A stretch of 64,000 nt of DNA from Luzula sylvatica (lineage: Eukaryota; Streptophyta; Magnoliopsida; Poales; Juncaceae), in NCBI GenBank assembly GCA_946800325.1, contig CAMPEJ010000003.1:930001-994000 (forward strand), written 5' to 3'. The stretch's first letter is position 1; each line of letters starts with the position of its first letter. Below, in pieces: positions 11,412 through 23,164 of the stretch. A program made the translations under genes and the position numbers. The notes beneath the pieces are model-generated. The model did no database searches and was not told the origin of the DNA. It saw nothing but the letters and a program-made list of their open reading frames with translations.

Positions 11412-14385
11412 CTTTCTTAGTGTTTGTAAATTTGGGTAAAATGTTATGTGGTAAAAGATACGATTCAAATGATCTCAAAATACGTTATTTGAACTCCCCA
11501 AAGCATAAACAGATTGTTTTGAATCGAAAAACAAACTTTCTTAGTGTTTGTAAATTTTGGTGAAATGTTATGTAGTAAAAGATACGATTCAAATGATCTC
11601 AAAATACGTTATTTGAACTCCCCAAAGCATAAACAAATTGTTTTGAATCGAAAAACAAACTTTCTTAGTGTTTGTAAATTTTGGTGAAATGTTATGTGGT
11701 AAACGATACGATTCAAATGATCTCAAAATACGTTATTTGAACTCCCCAAAGCATAAACAAATTGTTTTGAATCGAAAAACAAACTTTCTTAGTGTTTGTA
11801 AATTTTGGTAAAATGTTATGTGGTAAACGATACGATTCAAATGATCTCAAAATACGTTATTTGAACTCCCCAAAGCATAAACAAATTGTTTTCAATCGAA
11901 AAAGAAACTTTCTTAGTGTTTGTAAATTTTGGTAAAATGTAATGTGGTAAAAGATACGATTCAAATGATCTCAAAATACGTTATTTGAACTCCCCAAAAC
12001 ATAAACAAATTGTTTTGAATCGAAAAACAAACTTTTTTAGTGTCTGTAAATTTTGTTGAAATGTTATGTGGTAAAATATACGATTCAAATGATCTCAAAA
12101 TACGTTATTTTAACTCCCCAAAGCATAAACAGAATGTTTTGAATCGAAAAACAAACTTTCTTAGTGTTTGTAAATTTTGGCGAAATGTTATGTGGTAAAA
12201 GATACGATTCAAATGATCTCAAAATACGTTATTTGAACTCCCCAAACCATAAACAAATTGTTTTGAATCGAAAAACAAACATTCTTCGTGTTTGTAAATT
12301 TTGGTAAAATGTTATGTGGTAAAAGATACGATTCAAATGATCTCAAAATACGTTATTTGAACTCCCCAAAGCATAAACAGATTGTTTTGAATCGAAAAAC
12401 AAACTTTCTTAGTGTTTGTAAATTTTGGTAAAATGTTATGTGGTAAAAGATACGATTCAAATGATCTCAAAATACGTTATTTGAACTCCCCAAAGCATAA
12501 ACAGATTGTTTTGAATCGAAAAACAAACTTTCTTAGTGTTTGTAAATTTTGGTGAAATGTTATGTAGTAAAAGATACGATTCAAATGATCTCAAAATACG
12601 TTATTTGAACTCCCCAAAGCATAAACAGATTGTTTTGAATCGAAAAACAATCTTTCTTAGTGTTTGTAAATTTTGGTGAAATGTTATGTGGTAAAAGATA
12701 CGATTCGAATGATCTAAAAATAAGTTATTTGAACTCCCCAAAGCATAAAAAATTGTTTTGAATCGAAAAACAAACTTTCTTAGTGTTTGTAAATTTTGGT
12801 GAAATGTTATGTGGTAAAAGATACGATTCGAATGATCTAAAAATATGTTATTTGAACTCCCCAAAGCATAAACAAATTGTTTTGAATCGAAAAACAAACT
12901 TTCTTAGTGTTTGTAAATTTTGGTGAAATGTTATGTGGCAAAAGATACGATTCCATTGATCTCAAAATACGTTATTTGAACTCCCCAAAGCATAAACAGA
13001 TTGTTTTGAATCGAAAAACAAACTTTCTTAGTGTTTGTAAATTTTGGTGAAATGTTATATGGAAAAAGATACGATTCAAATGATCTCAAATTACGTTATT
13101 TGAACTCCCCAAAGCATAAACAGAATGTTTTGAATCGAAAAACAAACTTTCTTAGTGTTTGTAAATTTTGGCGAAATGTTATGTGGTAAAAGATACGATT
13201 CAAATGATCTCAAAATACGTAATTTGAACTCCCCAAACCATAAACAAATTGTTTTGAATCGAAAAACAAACTTTCTTAGTGTTTGTAAATTTTGGTAAAA
13301 TGTTATGTGGTAAAAGATACGATTCAAATGATCTCAAAATACGTTATTTGAACTCCCCAAAGCATAAACAGATTGTTTTGAATCGAAAAACAAACTTTCT
13401 TAGTGTTTGTAAATTTTGGTGAAATGTTATGTGGTAAAAGATACGATTCAAATGATCTAAAAATACGTTATTTGAACTCCCCAAAGCATAAACAGATTGT
13501 TTTGAATCGAAAAACAAACTTTCTTAGTGTTTGTAAATTTGGGTAAAATGTTATGTGGTAAAAGATACGATTCAAATGATCTCAAAATACGTTATTTGAA
13601 CTCCCCAAAGCATAAACAGATTGTTTTGAATCGAAAAACAAACTTTCTTAGTGTTTGTAAATTTTGGTGAAATGTTATGTAGTAAAATATACGATTCAAA
13701 TGATCTCAAAATACGTTATTTGAACTCCCCAAAGCATAAACAAATTGTTTTGAATCGAAAAACAAACTTTCTTAGTGTTTGTAAATTTTGGTAAAATGTT
13801 ATGTGGTAAACGATACGATTCAAATGATCTCAAAATACGTTATTTGAACTCCCCAAAGCATAAACAAATTGTTTTGAATCGAAAAACAAACTTTCTTAGT
13901 GTTTGTAAATTTTGGTGAAATGTTATGTGGTAAAAGATACGATTCGAATGATCTAAAAATATGTTATTTGAACTCCCCAAAGCATAAAAAATTGTTTTGA
14001 ATCGAAAAACAAACTTTCTTAGTGTTTGTAAATTTTGGTGAAATGTTATGTGGTAAAAGATACGATTCGAATGATCTAAAAATATGTTATTCGAACTCCC
14101 CAAAGCATAAACAAATTGTTTTGAATCGAAAAACAAACTTTCTTAGTGTTTGTAAATTTTGGTGAAATGTTATGTGGTAAAAGATACGATTCAAATGATC
14201 TCAAAATACGTTATTTGAACTCCCCAAAGCATAAACAGATTGTTTTGAATCGAAAAACAAACTTTCTTAGTGTTTGTAAATTTTGGTGAAATGTTATGTG
14301 GTAAAAGATACGATTCAAATGATCTCAAAATACGTTATTTGAACTCCCCAAAGCATAAACAGATTGTTTTGAATCGAAAAACAAA
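11412..14385. repeat. 2,974-bp (24-monomer) HOR unit, copy 2
   Basis: Follows copy 1 head to tail, with deletion monomers at 12747 and 13986, each exactly 2,974 bases from its partner. The copies look nearly identical by eye. The right junction is shown by ACTGTCTTAG near 14388, where copy 1 reads ACTTTCTTAG at 11414. The crossover therefore lies in the T-rich stretch around monomer positions 8-12. Such near identity means a recent unequal exchange or a collapsed or duplicated assembly path. Confidence 0.87.
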
Positions 14386-16499
14386 CTGTCTTAGTGTTTG
14401 TAAATTTTGGTGAAATGTTATGTGGTAAAAGATACGATTCAAATGATCTAAAAATACGTTATTTGAACTCTCCAAAACATAAACAAATTGTTTTGAATCG
14501 AAAAACAAACTTTCTTAGTGTCTGTAAATTTTGGTGAAATGTTATGTGGTAAAAGATACGATTCAAATGATCTCAAAATACGTTATTTGAACTCCCCAAA
14601 GCATAAACAGATTGTTTTGAATCGAAAAACAAACTTTCTTAGTGTTTGTAAATTTTGGCGAAATGTTATGTGGTAAAAGATACGATTCAAATGATCTCAA
14701 AATACGTTATTTGAACTCCCCAAACCATAAACAAATTGTTTTGAATCGAAAAACAAACTTTCTTAGTGTTTGTAAATTTTGGTAAAATGTTATGTGGTAA
14801 AAGATACGATTCAAATGATCTCAAAATACGTTATTTGAACTCCCCAAAGCATAAACAAATTGTTTTGAATCGAAAAACAAACTTTCTTAGTGTTTGTAAA
14901 TTTTGGTGAAATGATATGTGGTAAAAGATACGATTCAAATGATCTCAAAATACGTTATTTGAACTCCCAAAAGCATAAACAGATTGTTTTGAATCGAAAA
15001 ACAAACTTTCTTAGTGTTTGTAAATTTTGGTGAATTGTTATGTAGTAAAAGATACGATTCAAATGATCTCAAAATACGTTATTTGAACTCCCCAAAGCAT
15101 AAACAGATTGTTTTGAATCGAAAATCAAACTTTCTTAGTGTTTGTAAATTTTGGTGAAATGTTATGTCGTAGAAGATACGATTCAAATGATCTCAAAATA
15201 CCTTATTTGAACTCCCCAAAGCATAAACAGATTGTTTTGAATCGAAAAACAAACTTTCTTAGTGTTTTTAAATTTTGGTGAAATGTTATGTGGTAAAAGA
15301 TACGATTCAAATGATCTCAAAATACTTTATTTGAACTCCCCAAAGCATAAACAGATTGTTTTGAATCGAAAAACAAACTTTCTTAGTGTTTGTAAATTTT
15401 GGTGAAATGTTATGTAGTAAAAGATACGATTCAAATAATCTCAAAATACGTTATTTGAACTCCCCAAAGCATAAACAGATTGTTTTGAATCGAAAAACAA
15501 ACTTTCTTAGTGTTTGTAAATTTTGGTGAAATGTTATGTGGTAAAAGATACGATTCGAATGATCTAAAAATATGTTATTTGAACTCCCCAAAGCATAAAT
15601 AAATTGTTTTGAATCGAAAAACAAACTTTTTTAGTGTTTGTAAATTTTGGTGAAATGTTATGTAGTAAAAGATACGATTCAAATGATCTCAAAATACGTT
15701 ATTTGAACTCCCCAAAGCATAAACTAATTGTTTTGAATCGAAAAACAAACTTTCTTAGTGTTTGTAAATTTTGGTAAAATGTTATGTGGTAAACGATACG
15801 ATTCAAATGATCTCAAAATACGTTATTTGTACTCCCCAAAGCATAAACAAATTGTTTTCAATTGAAAAACAAACTTTCTTAGTGTTTGTAAATTTTGGTA
15901 AAATGTAATGTGGTAAAAGATACGATTCAAATGATCTCAAAATACGTTATTTGAACTCCCCAAAACATAAACAAATTGTTTTGAATCGAAAAACAAACTT
16001 TCTTAGTGTCTGTAAATTTTGGTGAAATGTTATGTGGTAAAAGATACGATTCAAATGATCTCAAAATACGTTATTTGAACTCCCCAAAGCATAAACAGAA
16101 TGTTTTGAATCGAAAAACAAACTTTCTTAGTGTTTGTAAATTTTGGCGAAATGTTATGTGGTAAAAGATACGATTCAAATGATCTCAAAATACGTTATTT
16201 GAACTCCCCAAACCATAAACAAATTGTTTTGAATCGAAAAACAAACTTTCTTTGTGTTTGTAAATTTTGGTAAAATGTTATGTGGTAAAAGATACGATTC
16301 AAATGATCTCAAAATACGTTATTTGAACTCCCCAAAGCATAAACAGATTGTTTTGAATCGAAAAACAAACTTTCTTAGTGTTTGTAAATTTTGGTGAAAT
16401 GTTATGTGGTAAAAGATACGATTCAAATGATCTCAAAATACGTTATTTGAACTCCCCAAAGCATAAACAGATTGTTTTGAATCGAAAAACAAACTTTCT

Positions 16500-17050
16500 T
16501 AGTGTTTGTAAATTTGGGTAAAATGTTATGTGGTAAAAGATACGATTCAAATGATCTCAAAATACGTTATTTGAACTCCCCAAAGCATAAACAGATTGTT
16601 TTGAATCGAAAAACAAACTTTCTTAGTGTTTGTAAATTTTGGTGAAATGTTATGTAGTAAAAGATACGATTCAAATGATCTCAAAATACGTTATTTGAAC
16701 TCCCCAAAGCATAAACAGATTGTTTTGAATCGAAAAACAAACTTTCTTAGTGTTTGTAAATTTGGGTAAAATGTTATGTGGTAAAAGATACGATTCAAAT
16801 GATCTCAAAATACGTTATTTGAACTCCCCAAAGCATAAACAGATTGTTTTGAATCGAAAAACAAACTTTCTTAGTGTTTGTAAATTTTGGTGAAATGTTA
16901 TGTAGTAAAAGATACGATTCAAATGATCTCAAAATACGTTATTTGAACTCCCCAAAGCATAAACAGATTGTTTTGAATCGAAAAACAAACTTTCTTAGTG
17001 TTTGTAAATTTGGGTAAAATGTTATGTGGTAAAAGATACGATTCAAATGA
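16500..17050. repeat. 248-bp (dimer) HOR, about 2.5 copies
   Basis: Two monomer subtypes alternate: one with TTTGGGTAAAATG...GTGGTAAAAG and one with TTTTGGTGAAATG...GTAGTAAAAG. The first type occurs near 16514, 16762 and 17010, at exact 248-base spacing. The same block reappears at about 20343-20893 in the second 3,843-bp unit, so the dimer amplification came before that duplication. Confidence 0.85.
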
Positions 17051-17790
17051 TCTCAAAATACGTTATTTGAACTCCCCAAACCATAAACAAATTGTTTTGA
17101 ATCGAAAAACAAACTTTCTTAGTGTTTGTAAATTTTGGTGAAATGTTATATGGAAAAAGATACGATTCAAATGATCTCAAATTACGTTATTTGAACTCCC
17201 CAAAGCATAAACAGAATGTTTTGAATCGAAAAACAAACTTTCTTAGTGTTTGTAAATTTTGGCGAAATGTTATGTGGTAAAAGATACGATTCAAATGATC
17301 TCAAAATACGTAATTTGAACTCCCCAAAGCATAAACAGATTGTTTTGAATCGAAAAACAAACTTTCTTAGTGTTTGTAAATTTGGGTAAAATGTTATGTG
17401 GTAAAAGATACGATTCAAATGATCTCAAAATACGTTATTTGAACTCCCCAAACCATAAACAAATTGTTTTGAATCGAAAAACAAACTTTCTTAGTGTTTG
17501 TAAATTTTGGTGAAATGTTATATGGAAAAAGATACGATTGAAATGATCTCAAATTACGTTATTTGAACTCCCCAAAGCATAAACAGAATGTTTTGAATCG
17601 AAAAACAAACTTTCTTAGTGTTTGTAAATTTTGGCGAAATGTTATGTGGTAAAAGATACGATTCAAATGATCTCAAAATACGTAATTTGAACTCCCCAAA
17701 CCATAAACAAATTGTTTTGAATCGAAAAACAAACTTTCTTAGTGTTTGTAAATTTTGGTAAAATGTTATGTGGTAAAAGATACGATTCAA
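17050..17790. repeat. 372-bp (trimer) HOR, two copies
   Basis: Three-monomer units containing ATATGGAAAAAG with CAAATTACG, then CAGAATG with GGCGAAATG, then a TACGTAATTTG monomer, repeat at 372-base spacing (equivalent points 17182 and 17554). The first copy has an AAAGCATAAACAGATTG / TTTGGGTAAAATG middle in place of the AAACCATAAAC / GGTAAAATG form seen in the second. A second instance lies at 20893-21633. Confidence 0.78.
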
Positions 17791-18501
17791 ATGATCTCAA
17801 AATACGTTATTTGAACTCCCCAAAGCATAAACAGATTGTTTTGAATCGAAAAACAAACTTTCTTAGTGTTTGTAAATTTTGGTGAAATGTTATGTGGTAA
17901 AAGATACGATTCAAATGATCTAAAAATACGTTATTTGAACTCCCCAAAGCATAAACAGATTGTTTTGAATCGAAAAACAAACTTTCTTAGTGTTTGTAAA
18001 TTTGGGTAAAATGTTATGTGGTAAAAGATACGATTCAAATGATCTCAAAATACGTTATTTGAACTCCCCAAAGCATAAACAGATTGTTTTGAATCGAAAA
18101 ACAAACTTTCTTAGTGTTTGTAAATTTTGGTGAAATGTTATGTAGTAAAAGATACGATTCAAATGATCTCAAAATACGTTATTTGAACTCCCCAAAGCAT
18201 AAACAAATTGTTTTGAATCGAAAAACAAACTTTCTTAGTGTTTGTAAATTTTGGTAAAATGTTATGTGGTAAACGATACGATTCAAATGATCTCAAAATA
18301 CGTTATTTGAACTCCCCAAAGCATAAACAAATTGTTTTGAATCGAAAAACAAACTTTCTTAGTGTTTGTAAATTTTGGTGAAATGTTATGTGGTAAAAGA
18401 TACGATTCGAATGATCTAAAAATATGTTATTTGAACTCCCCAAAGCATAAAAAATTGTTTTGAATCGAAAAACAAACTTTCTTAGTGTTTGTAAATTTTG
18501 G

Positions 18502-21500
18502 CGAAATGTTATGTGGTAAAAGATACGATTCAAATGATCTCAAAATACGTTATTTGAACTCCCCAAACCATAAACAAATTGTTTTGAATCGAAAAACAAA
18601 CTTTCTTAGTGTTTGTAAATTTTGGTAAAATGTTATGTGGTAAAAGATACGATTCAAATGATCTCAAAATACGTTATTTGAACTCCCCAAAGCATAAACA
18701 AATTGTTTTGAATCGAAAAACAAACTTTCTTAGTGTTTGTAAATTTTGGTGAAATGATATGTGGTAAAAGATACGATTCAAATGATCTCAAAATACGTTA
18801 TTTGAACTCCCAAAAGCATAAACAGATTGTTTTGAATCGAAAAACAAACTTTCTTAGTGTTTGTAAATTTTGGTGAATTGTTATGTAGTAAAAGATACGA
18901 TTCAAATGATCTCAAAATACGTTATTTGAACTCCCCAAAGCATAAACAGATTGTTTTGAATCGAAAATCAAACTTTCTTAGTGTTTGTAAATTTTGGTGA
19001 AATGTTATGTCGTAGAAGATACGATTCAAATGATCTCAAAATACCTTATTTGAACTCCCCAAAGCATAAACAGATTGTTTTGAATCGAAAAACAAACTTT
19101 CTTAGTGTTTTTAAATTTTGGTGAAATGTTATGTGGTAAAAGATACGATTCAAATGATCTCAAAATACTTTATTTGAACTCCCCAAAGCATAAACAGATT
19201 GTTTTGAATCGAAAAACAAACTTTCTTAGTGTTTGTAAATTTTGGTGAAATGTTATGTAGTAAAAGATACGATTCAAATAATCTCAAAATACGTTATTTG
19301 AACTCCCCAAAGCATAAACAGATTGTTTTGAATCGAAAAACAAACTTTCTTAGTGTTTGTAAATTTTGGTGAAATGTTATGTGGTAAAAGATACGATTCG
19401 AATGATCTAAAAATATGTTATTTGAACTCCCCAAAGCATAAATAAATTGTTTTGAATCGAAAAACAAACTTTTTTAGTGTTTGTAAATTTTGGTGAAATG
19501 TTATGTAGTAAAAGATACGATTCAAATGATCTCAAAATACGTTATTTGAACTCCCCAAAGCATAAACTAATTGTTTTGAATCGAAAAACAAACTTTCTTA
19601 GTGTTTGTAAATTTTGGTAAAATGTTATGTGGTAAACGATACGATTCAAATGATCTCAAAATACGTTATTTGTACTCCCCAAAGCATAAACAAATTGTTT
19701 TCAATTGAAAAACAAACTTTCTTAGTGTTTGTAAATTTTGGTAAAATGTAATGTGGTAAAAGATACGATTCAAATGATCTCAAAATACGTTATTTGAACT
19801 CCCCAAAACATAAACAAATTGTTTTGAATCGAAAAACAAACTTTCTTAGTGTCTGTAAATTTTGGTGAAATGTTATGTGGTAAAAGATACGATTCAAATG
19901 ATCTCAAAATACGTTATTTGAACTCCCCAAAGCATAAACAGAATGTTTTGAATCGAAAAACAAACTTTCTTAGTGTTTGTAAATTTTGGCGAAATGTTAT
20001 GTGGTAAAAGATACGATTCAAATGATCTCAAAATACGTTATTTGAACTCCCCAAACCATAAACAAATTGTTTTGAATCGAAAAACAAACTTTCTTTGTGT
20101 TTGTAAATTTTGGTAAAATGTTATGTGGTAAAAGATACGATTCAAATGATCTCAAAATACGTTATTTGAACTCCCCAAAGCATAAACAGATTGTTTTGAA
20201 TCGAAAAACAAACTTTCTTAGTGTTTGTAAATTTTGGTGAAATGTTATGTGGTAAAAGATACGATTCAAATGATCTCAAAATACGTTATTTGAACTCCCC
20301 AAAGCATAAACAGATTGTTTTGAATCGAAAAACAAACTTTCTTAGTGTTTGTAAATTTGGGTAAAATGTTATGTGGTAAAAGATACGATTCAAATGATCT
20401 CAAAATACGTTATTTGAACTCCCCAAAGCATAAACAGATTGTTTTGAATCGAAAAACAAACTTTCTTAGTGTTTGTAAATTTTGGTGAAATGTTATGTAG
20501 TAAAAGATACGATTCAAATGATCTCAAAATACGTTATTTGAACTCCCCAAAGCATAAACAGATTGTTTTGAATCGAAAAACAAACTTTCTTAGTGTTTGT
20601 AAATTTGGGTAAAATGTTATGTGGTAAAAGATACGATTCAAATGATCTCAAAATACGTTATTTGAACTCCCCAAAGCATAAACAGATTGTTTTGAATCGA
20701 AAAACAAACTTTCTTAGTGTTTGTAAATTTTGGTGAAATGTTATGTAGTAAAAGATACGATTCAAATGATCTCAAAATACGTTATTTGAACTCCCCAAAG
20801 CATAAACAGATTGTTTTGAATCGAAAAACAAACTTTCTTAGTGTTTGTAAATTTGGGTAAAATGTTATGTGGTAAAAGATACGATTCAAATGATCTCAAA
20901 ATACGTTATTTGAACTCCCCAAACCATAAACAAATTGTTTTGAATCGAAAAACAAACTTTCTTAGTGTTTGTAAATTTTGGTGAAATGTTATATGGAAAA
21001 AGATACGATTCAAATGATCTCAAATTACGTTATTTGAACTCCCCAAAGCATAAACAGAATGTTTTGAATCGAAAAACAAACTTTCTTAGTGTTTGTAAAT
21101 TTTGGCGAAATGTTATGTGGTAAAAGATACGATTCAAATGATCTCAAAATACGTAATTTGAACTCCCCAAAGCATAAACAGATTGTTTTGAATCGAAAAA
21201 CAAACTTTCTTAGTGTTTGTAAATTTGGGTAAAATGTTATGTGGTAAAAGATACGATTCAAATGATCTCAAAATACGTTATTTGAACTCCCCAAACCATA
21301 AACAAATTGTTTTGAATCGAAAAACAAACTTTCTTAGTGTTTGTAAATTTTGGTGAAATGTTATATGGAAAAAGATACGATTCAAATGATCTCAAATTAC
21401 GTTATTTGAACTCCCCAAAGCATAAACAGAATGTTTTGAATCGAAAAACAAACTTTCTTAGTGTTTGTAAATTTTGGCGAAATGTTATGTGGTAAAAGAT

Positions 21501-22344
21501 ACGATTCAAATGATCTCAAAATACGTAATTTGAACTCCCCAAACCATAAACAAATTGTTTTGAATCGAAAAACAAACTTTCTTAGTGTTTGTAAATTTTG
21601 GTAAAATGTTATGTGGTAAAAGATACGATTCAAATGATCTCAAAATACGTTATTTGAACTCCCCAAAGCATAAACAGATTGTTTTGAATCGAAAAACAAA
21701 CTTTCTTAGTGTTTGTAAATTTTGGTGAAATGTTATGTGGTAAAAGATACGATTCAAATGATCTAAAAATACGTTATTTGAACTCCCCAAAGCATAAACA
21801 GATTGTTTTGAATCGAAAAACAAACTTTCTTAGTGTTTGTAAATTTGGGTAAAATGTTATGTGGTAAAAGATACGATTCAAATGATCTCAAAATACGTTA
21901 TTTGAACTCCCCAAAGCATAAACAGATTGTTTTGAATCGAAAAACAAACTTTCTTAGTGTTTGTAAATTTTGGTGAAATGTTATGTAGTAAAAGATACGA
22001 TTCAAATGATCTCAAAATACGTTATTTGAACTCCCCAAAGCATAAACAAATTGTTTTGAATCGAAAAACAAACTTTCTTAGTGTTTGTAAATTTTGGTAA
22101 AATGTTATGTGGTAAACGATACGATTCAAATGATCTCAAAATACGTTATTTGAACTCCCCAAAGCATAAACAAATTGTTTTGAATCGAAAAACAAACTTT
22201 CTTAGTGTTTGTAAATTTTGGTGAAATGTTATGTGGTAAAAGATACGATTCGAATGATCTAAAAATATGTTATTTGAACTCCCCAAAGCATAAAAAATTG
22301 TTTTGAATCGAAAAACAAACTTTCTTAGTGTTTGTAAATTTTGG
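18502..22344. repeat. 3,843-bp (31-monomer) HOR unit, copy 2
   Basis: Tandem partner of 14659-18501 with every marker offset by 3,843 bases, including the dimer (20343-20893) and trimer (20893-21633) sub-repeats and the deletion monomer at 22292. The left junction is a fusion: bases before 18502 match the sequence before 22345, while bases from GGCGAAATG at 18502 match 14659 and 22965. Relative to 22345-22964, exactly 620 bp (five monomers) are missing at this junction. Confidence 0.85.
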
Positions 22345-23164
22345 TGAAATGTTATGTGGTAAAAGATACGATTCGAATGATCTAAAAATATGTTATTCGA
22401 ACTCCCCAAAGCATAAACAAATTGTTTTGAATCGAAAAACAAACTTTCTTAGTGTTTGTAAATTTTGGTGAAATGTTATGTGGTAAAAGATACGATTCAA
22501 ATGATCTCAAAATACGTTATTTGAACTCCCCAAAGCATAAACAGATTGTTTTGAATCGAAAAACAAACTTTCTTAGTGTTTGTAAATTTTGGTGAAATGT
22601 TATGTGGTAAAAGATACGATTCAAATTATCTCAAAATACGTTATTTGAACTCCCCAAAGCATAAACAGATTGTTTTGAATCGAAAAACAAACTGTCTTAG
22701 TGTTTGTAAATTTTGGTGAAATGTTATGTGGTAAAAGATACGATTCAAATGATCTAAAAATACGTTATTTGAACTCTCCAAAACATAAACAAATTGTTTT
22801 GAATCGAAAAACAAACTTTCTTAGTGTCTGTAAATTTTGGTGAAATGTTATGTGGTAAAAGATACGATTCAAATGATCTCAAAATACGTTATTTGAACTC
22901 CCCAAAGCATAAACAGATTGTTTTGAATCGAAAAACAAACTTTCTTAGTGTTTGTAAATTTTGGCGAAATGTTATGTGGTAAAAGATACGATTCAAATGA
23001 TCTCAAAATACGTTATTTGAACTCCCCAAACCATAAACAAATTGTTTTGAATCGAAAAACAAACTTTCTTAGTGTTTGTAAATTTTGGTAAAATGTTATG
23101 TGGTAAAAGATACGATTCAAATGATCTCAAAATACGTTATTTGAACTCCCCAAAGCATAAACAA
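22345..23164. repeat. Five-monomer spacer and start of third partial copy
   Basis: Bases 22345-22964 match the region around 14039-14658 at offset 8,306, including the ACTGTCTTAG marker (22694 against 14388). These five monomers are absent from the 18501/18502 junction. From GGCGAAATG at 22965 the sequence follows 18502 onward at offset 4,463 (3,843 + 620), so a third, incomplete copy of the 31-monomer unit begins here. A private base is AAATTATC near 22625. Confidence 0.78.

Larger units (their letters stand above)
7568..16266. repeat. Second copy of the 5.7-kb segment, enlarged to 8.7 kb
   Basis: Colinear with 626-6350, except that the 24-monomer stretch 8438-11411 is present twice. Markers such as GTCGTAGAAG (near 7605), ACGAAC (near 8310), AAAATATACG (near 9100), ACTGTCTTAG (near 14388) and GTACTCCCC (near 15829) keep the order of the first copy. 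Base-level divergence is low: for example GGGGAAATG near 4618 against GGTGAAATG near 14534. Similarity ends near 16266. The sequence of events read from the differences is large duplication first, then internal tandem duplication. Confidence 0.82.
14659..18501. repeat. 3,843-bp (31-monomer) HOR unit, copy 1
   Basis: The unit is 31 x 124 minus 1. It starts at the GGCGAAATG variant (C at 14659) and contains the ATGATATGTGG, GAATTGTTATGTAG, AAAATCAAAC, GTCGTAGAAG, GTTTTTAAATTT, AAATAATC, AAATAAATTG, ACTAATTG, GTACTCCCC, CAATTGAA and GTCTGTAAAT marker monomers in that order. It then holds short dimer and trimer repeats and one A-run deletion monomer at 18449. Its left part overlaps the end of the second 5.7-kb copy. 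One private base is GATTGAAATG near 17540, absent from copy 2. Confidence 0.85.
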
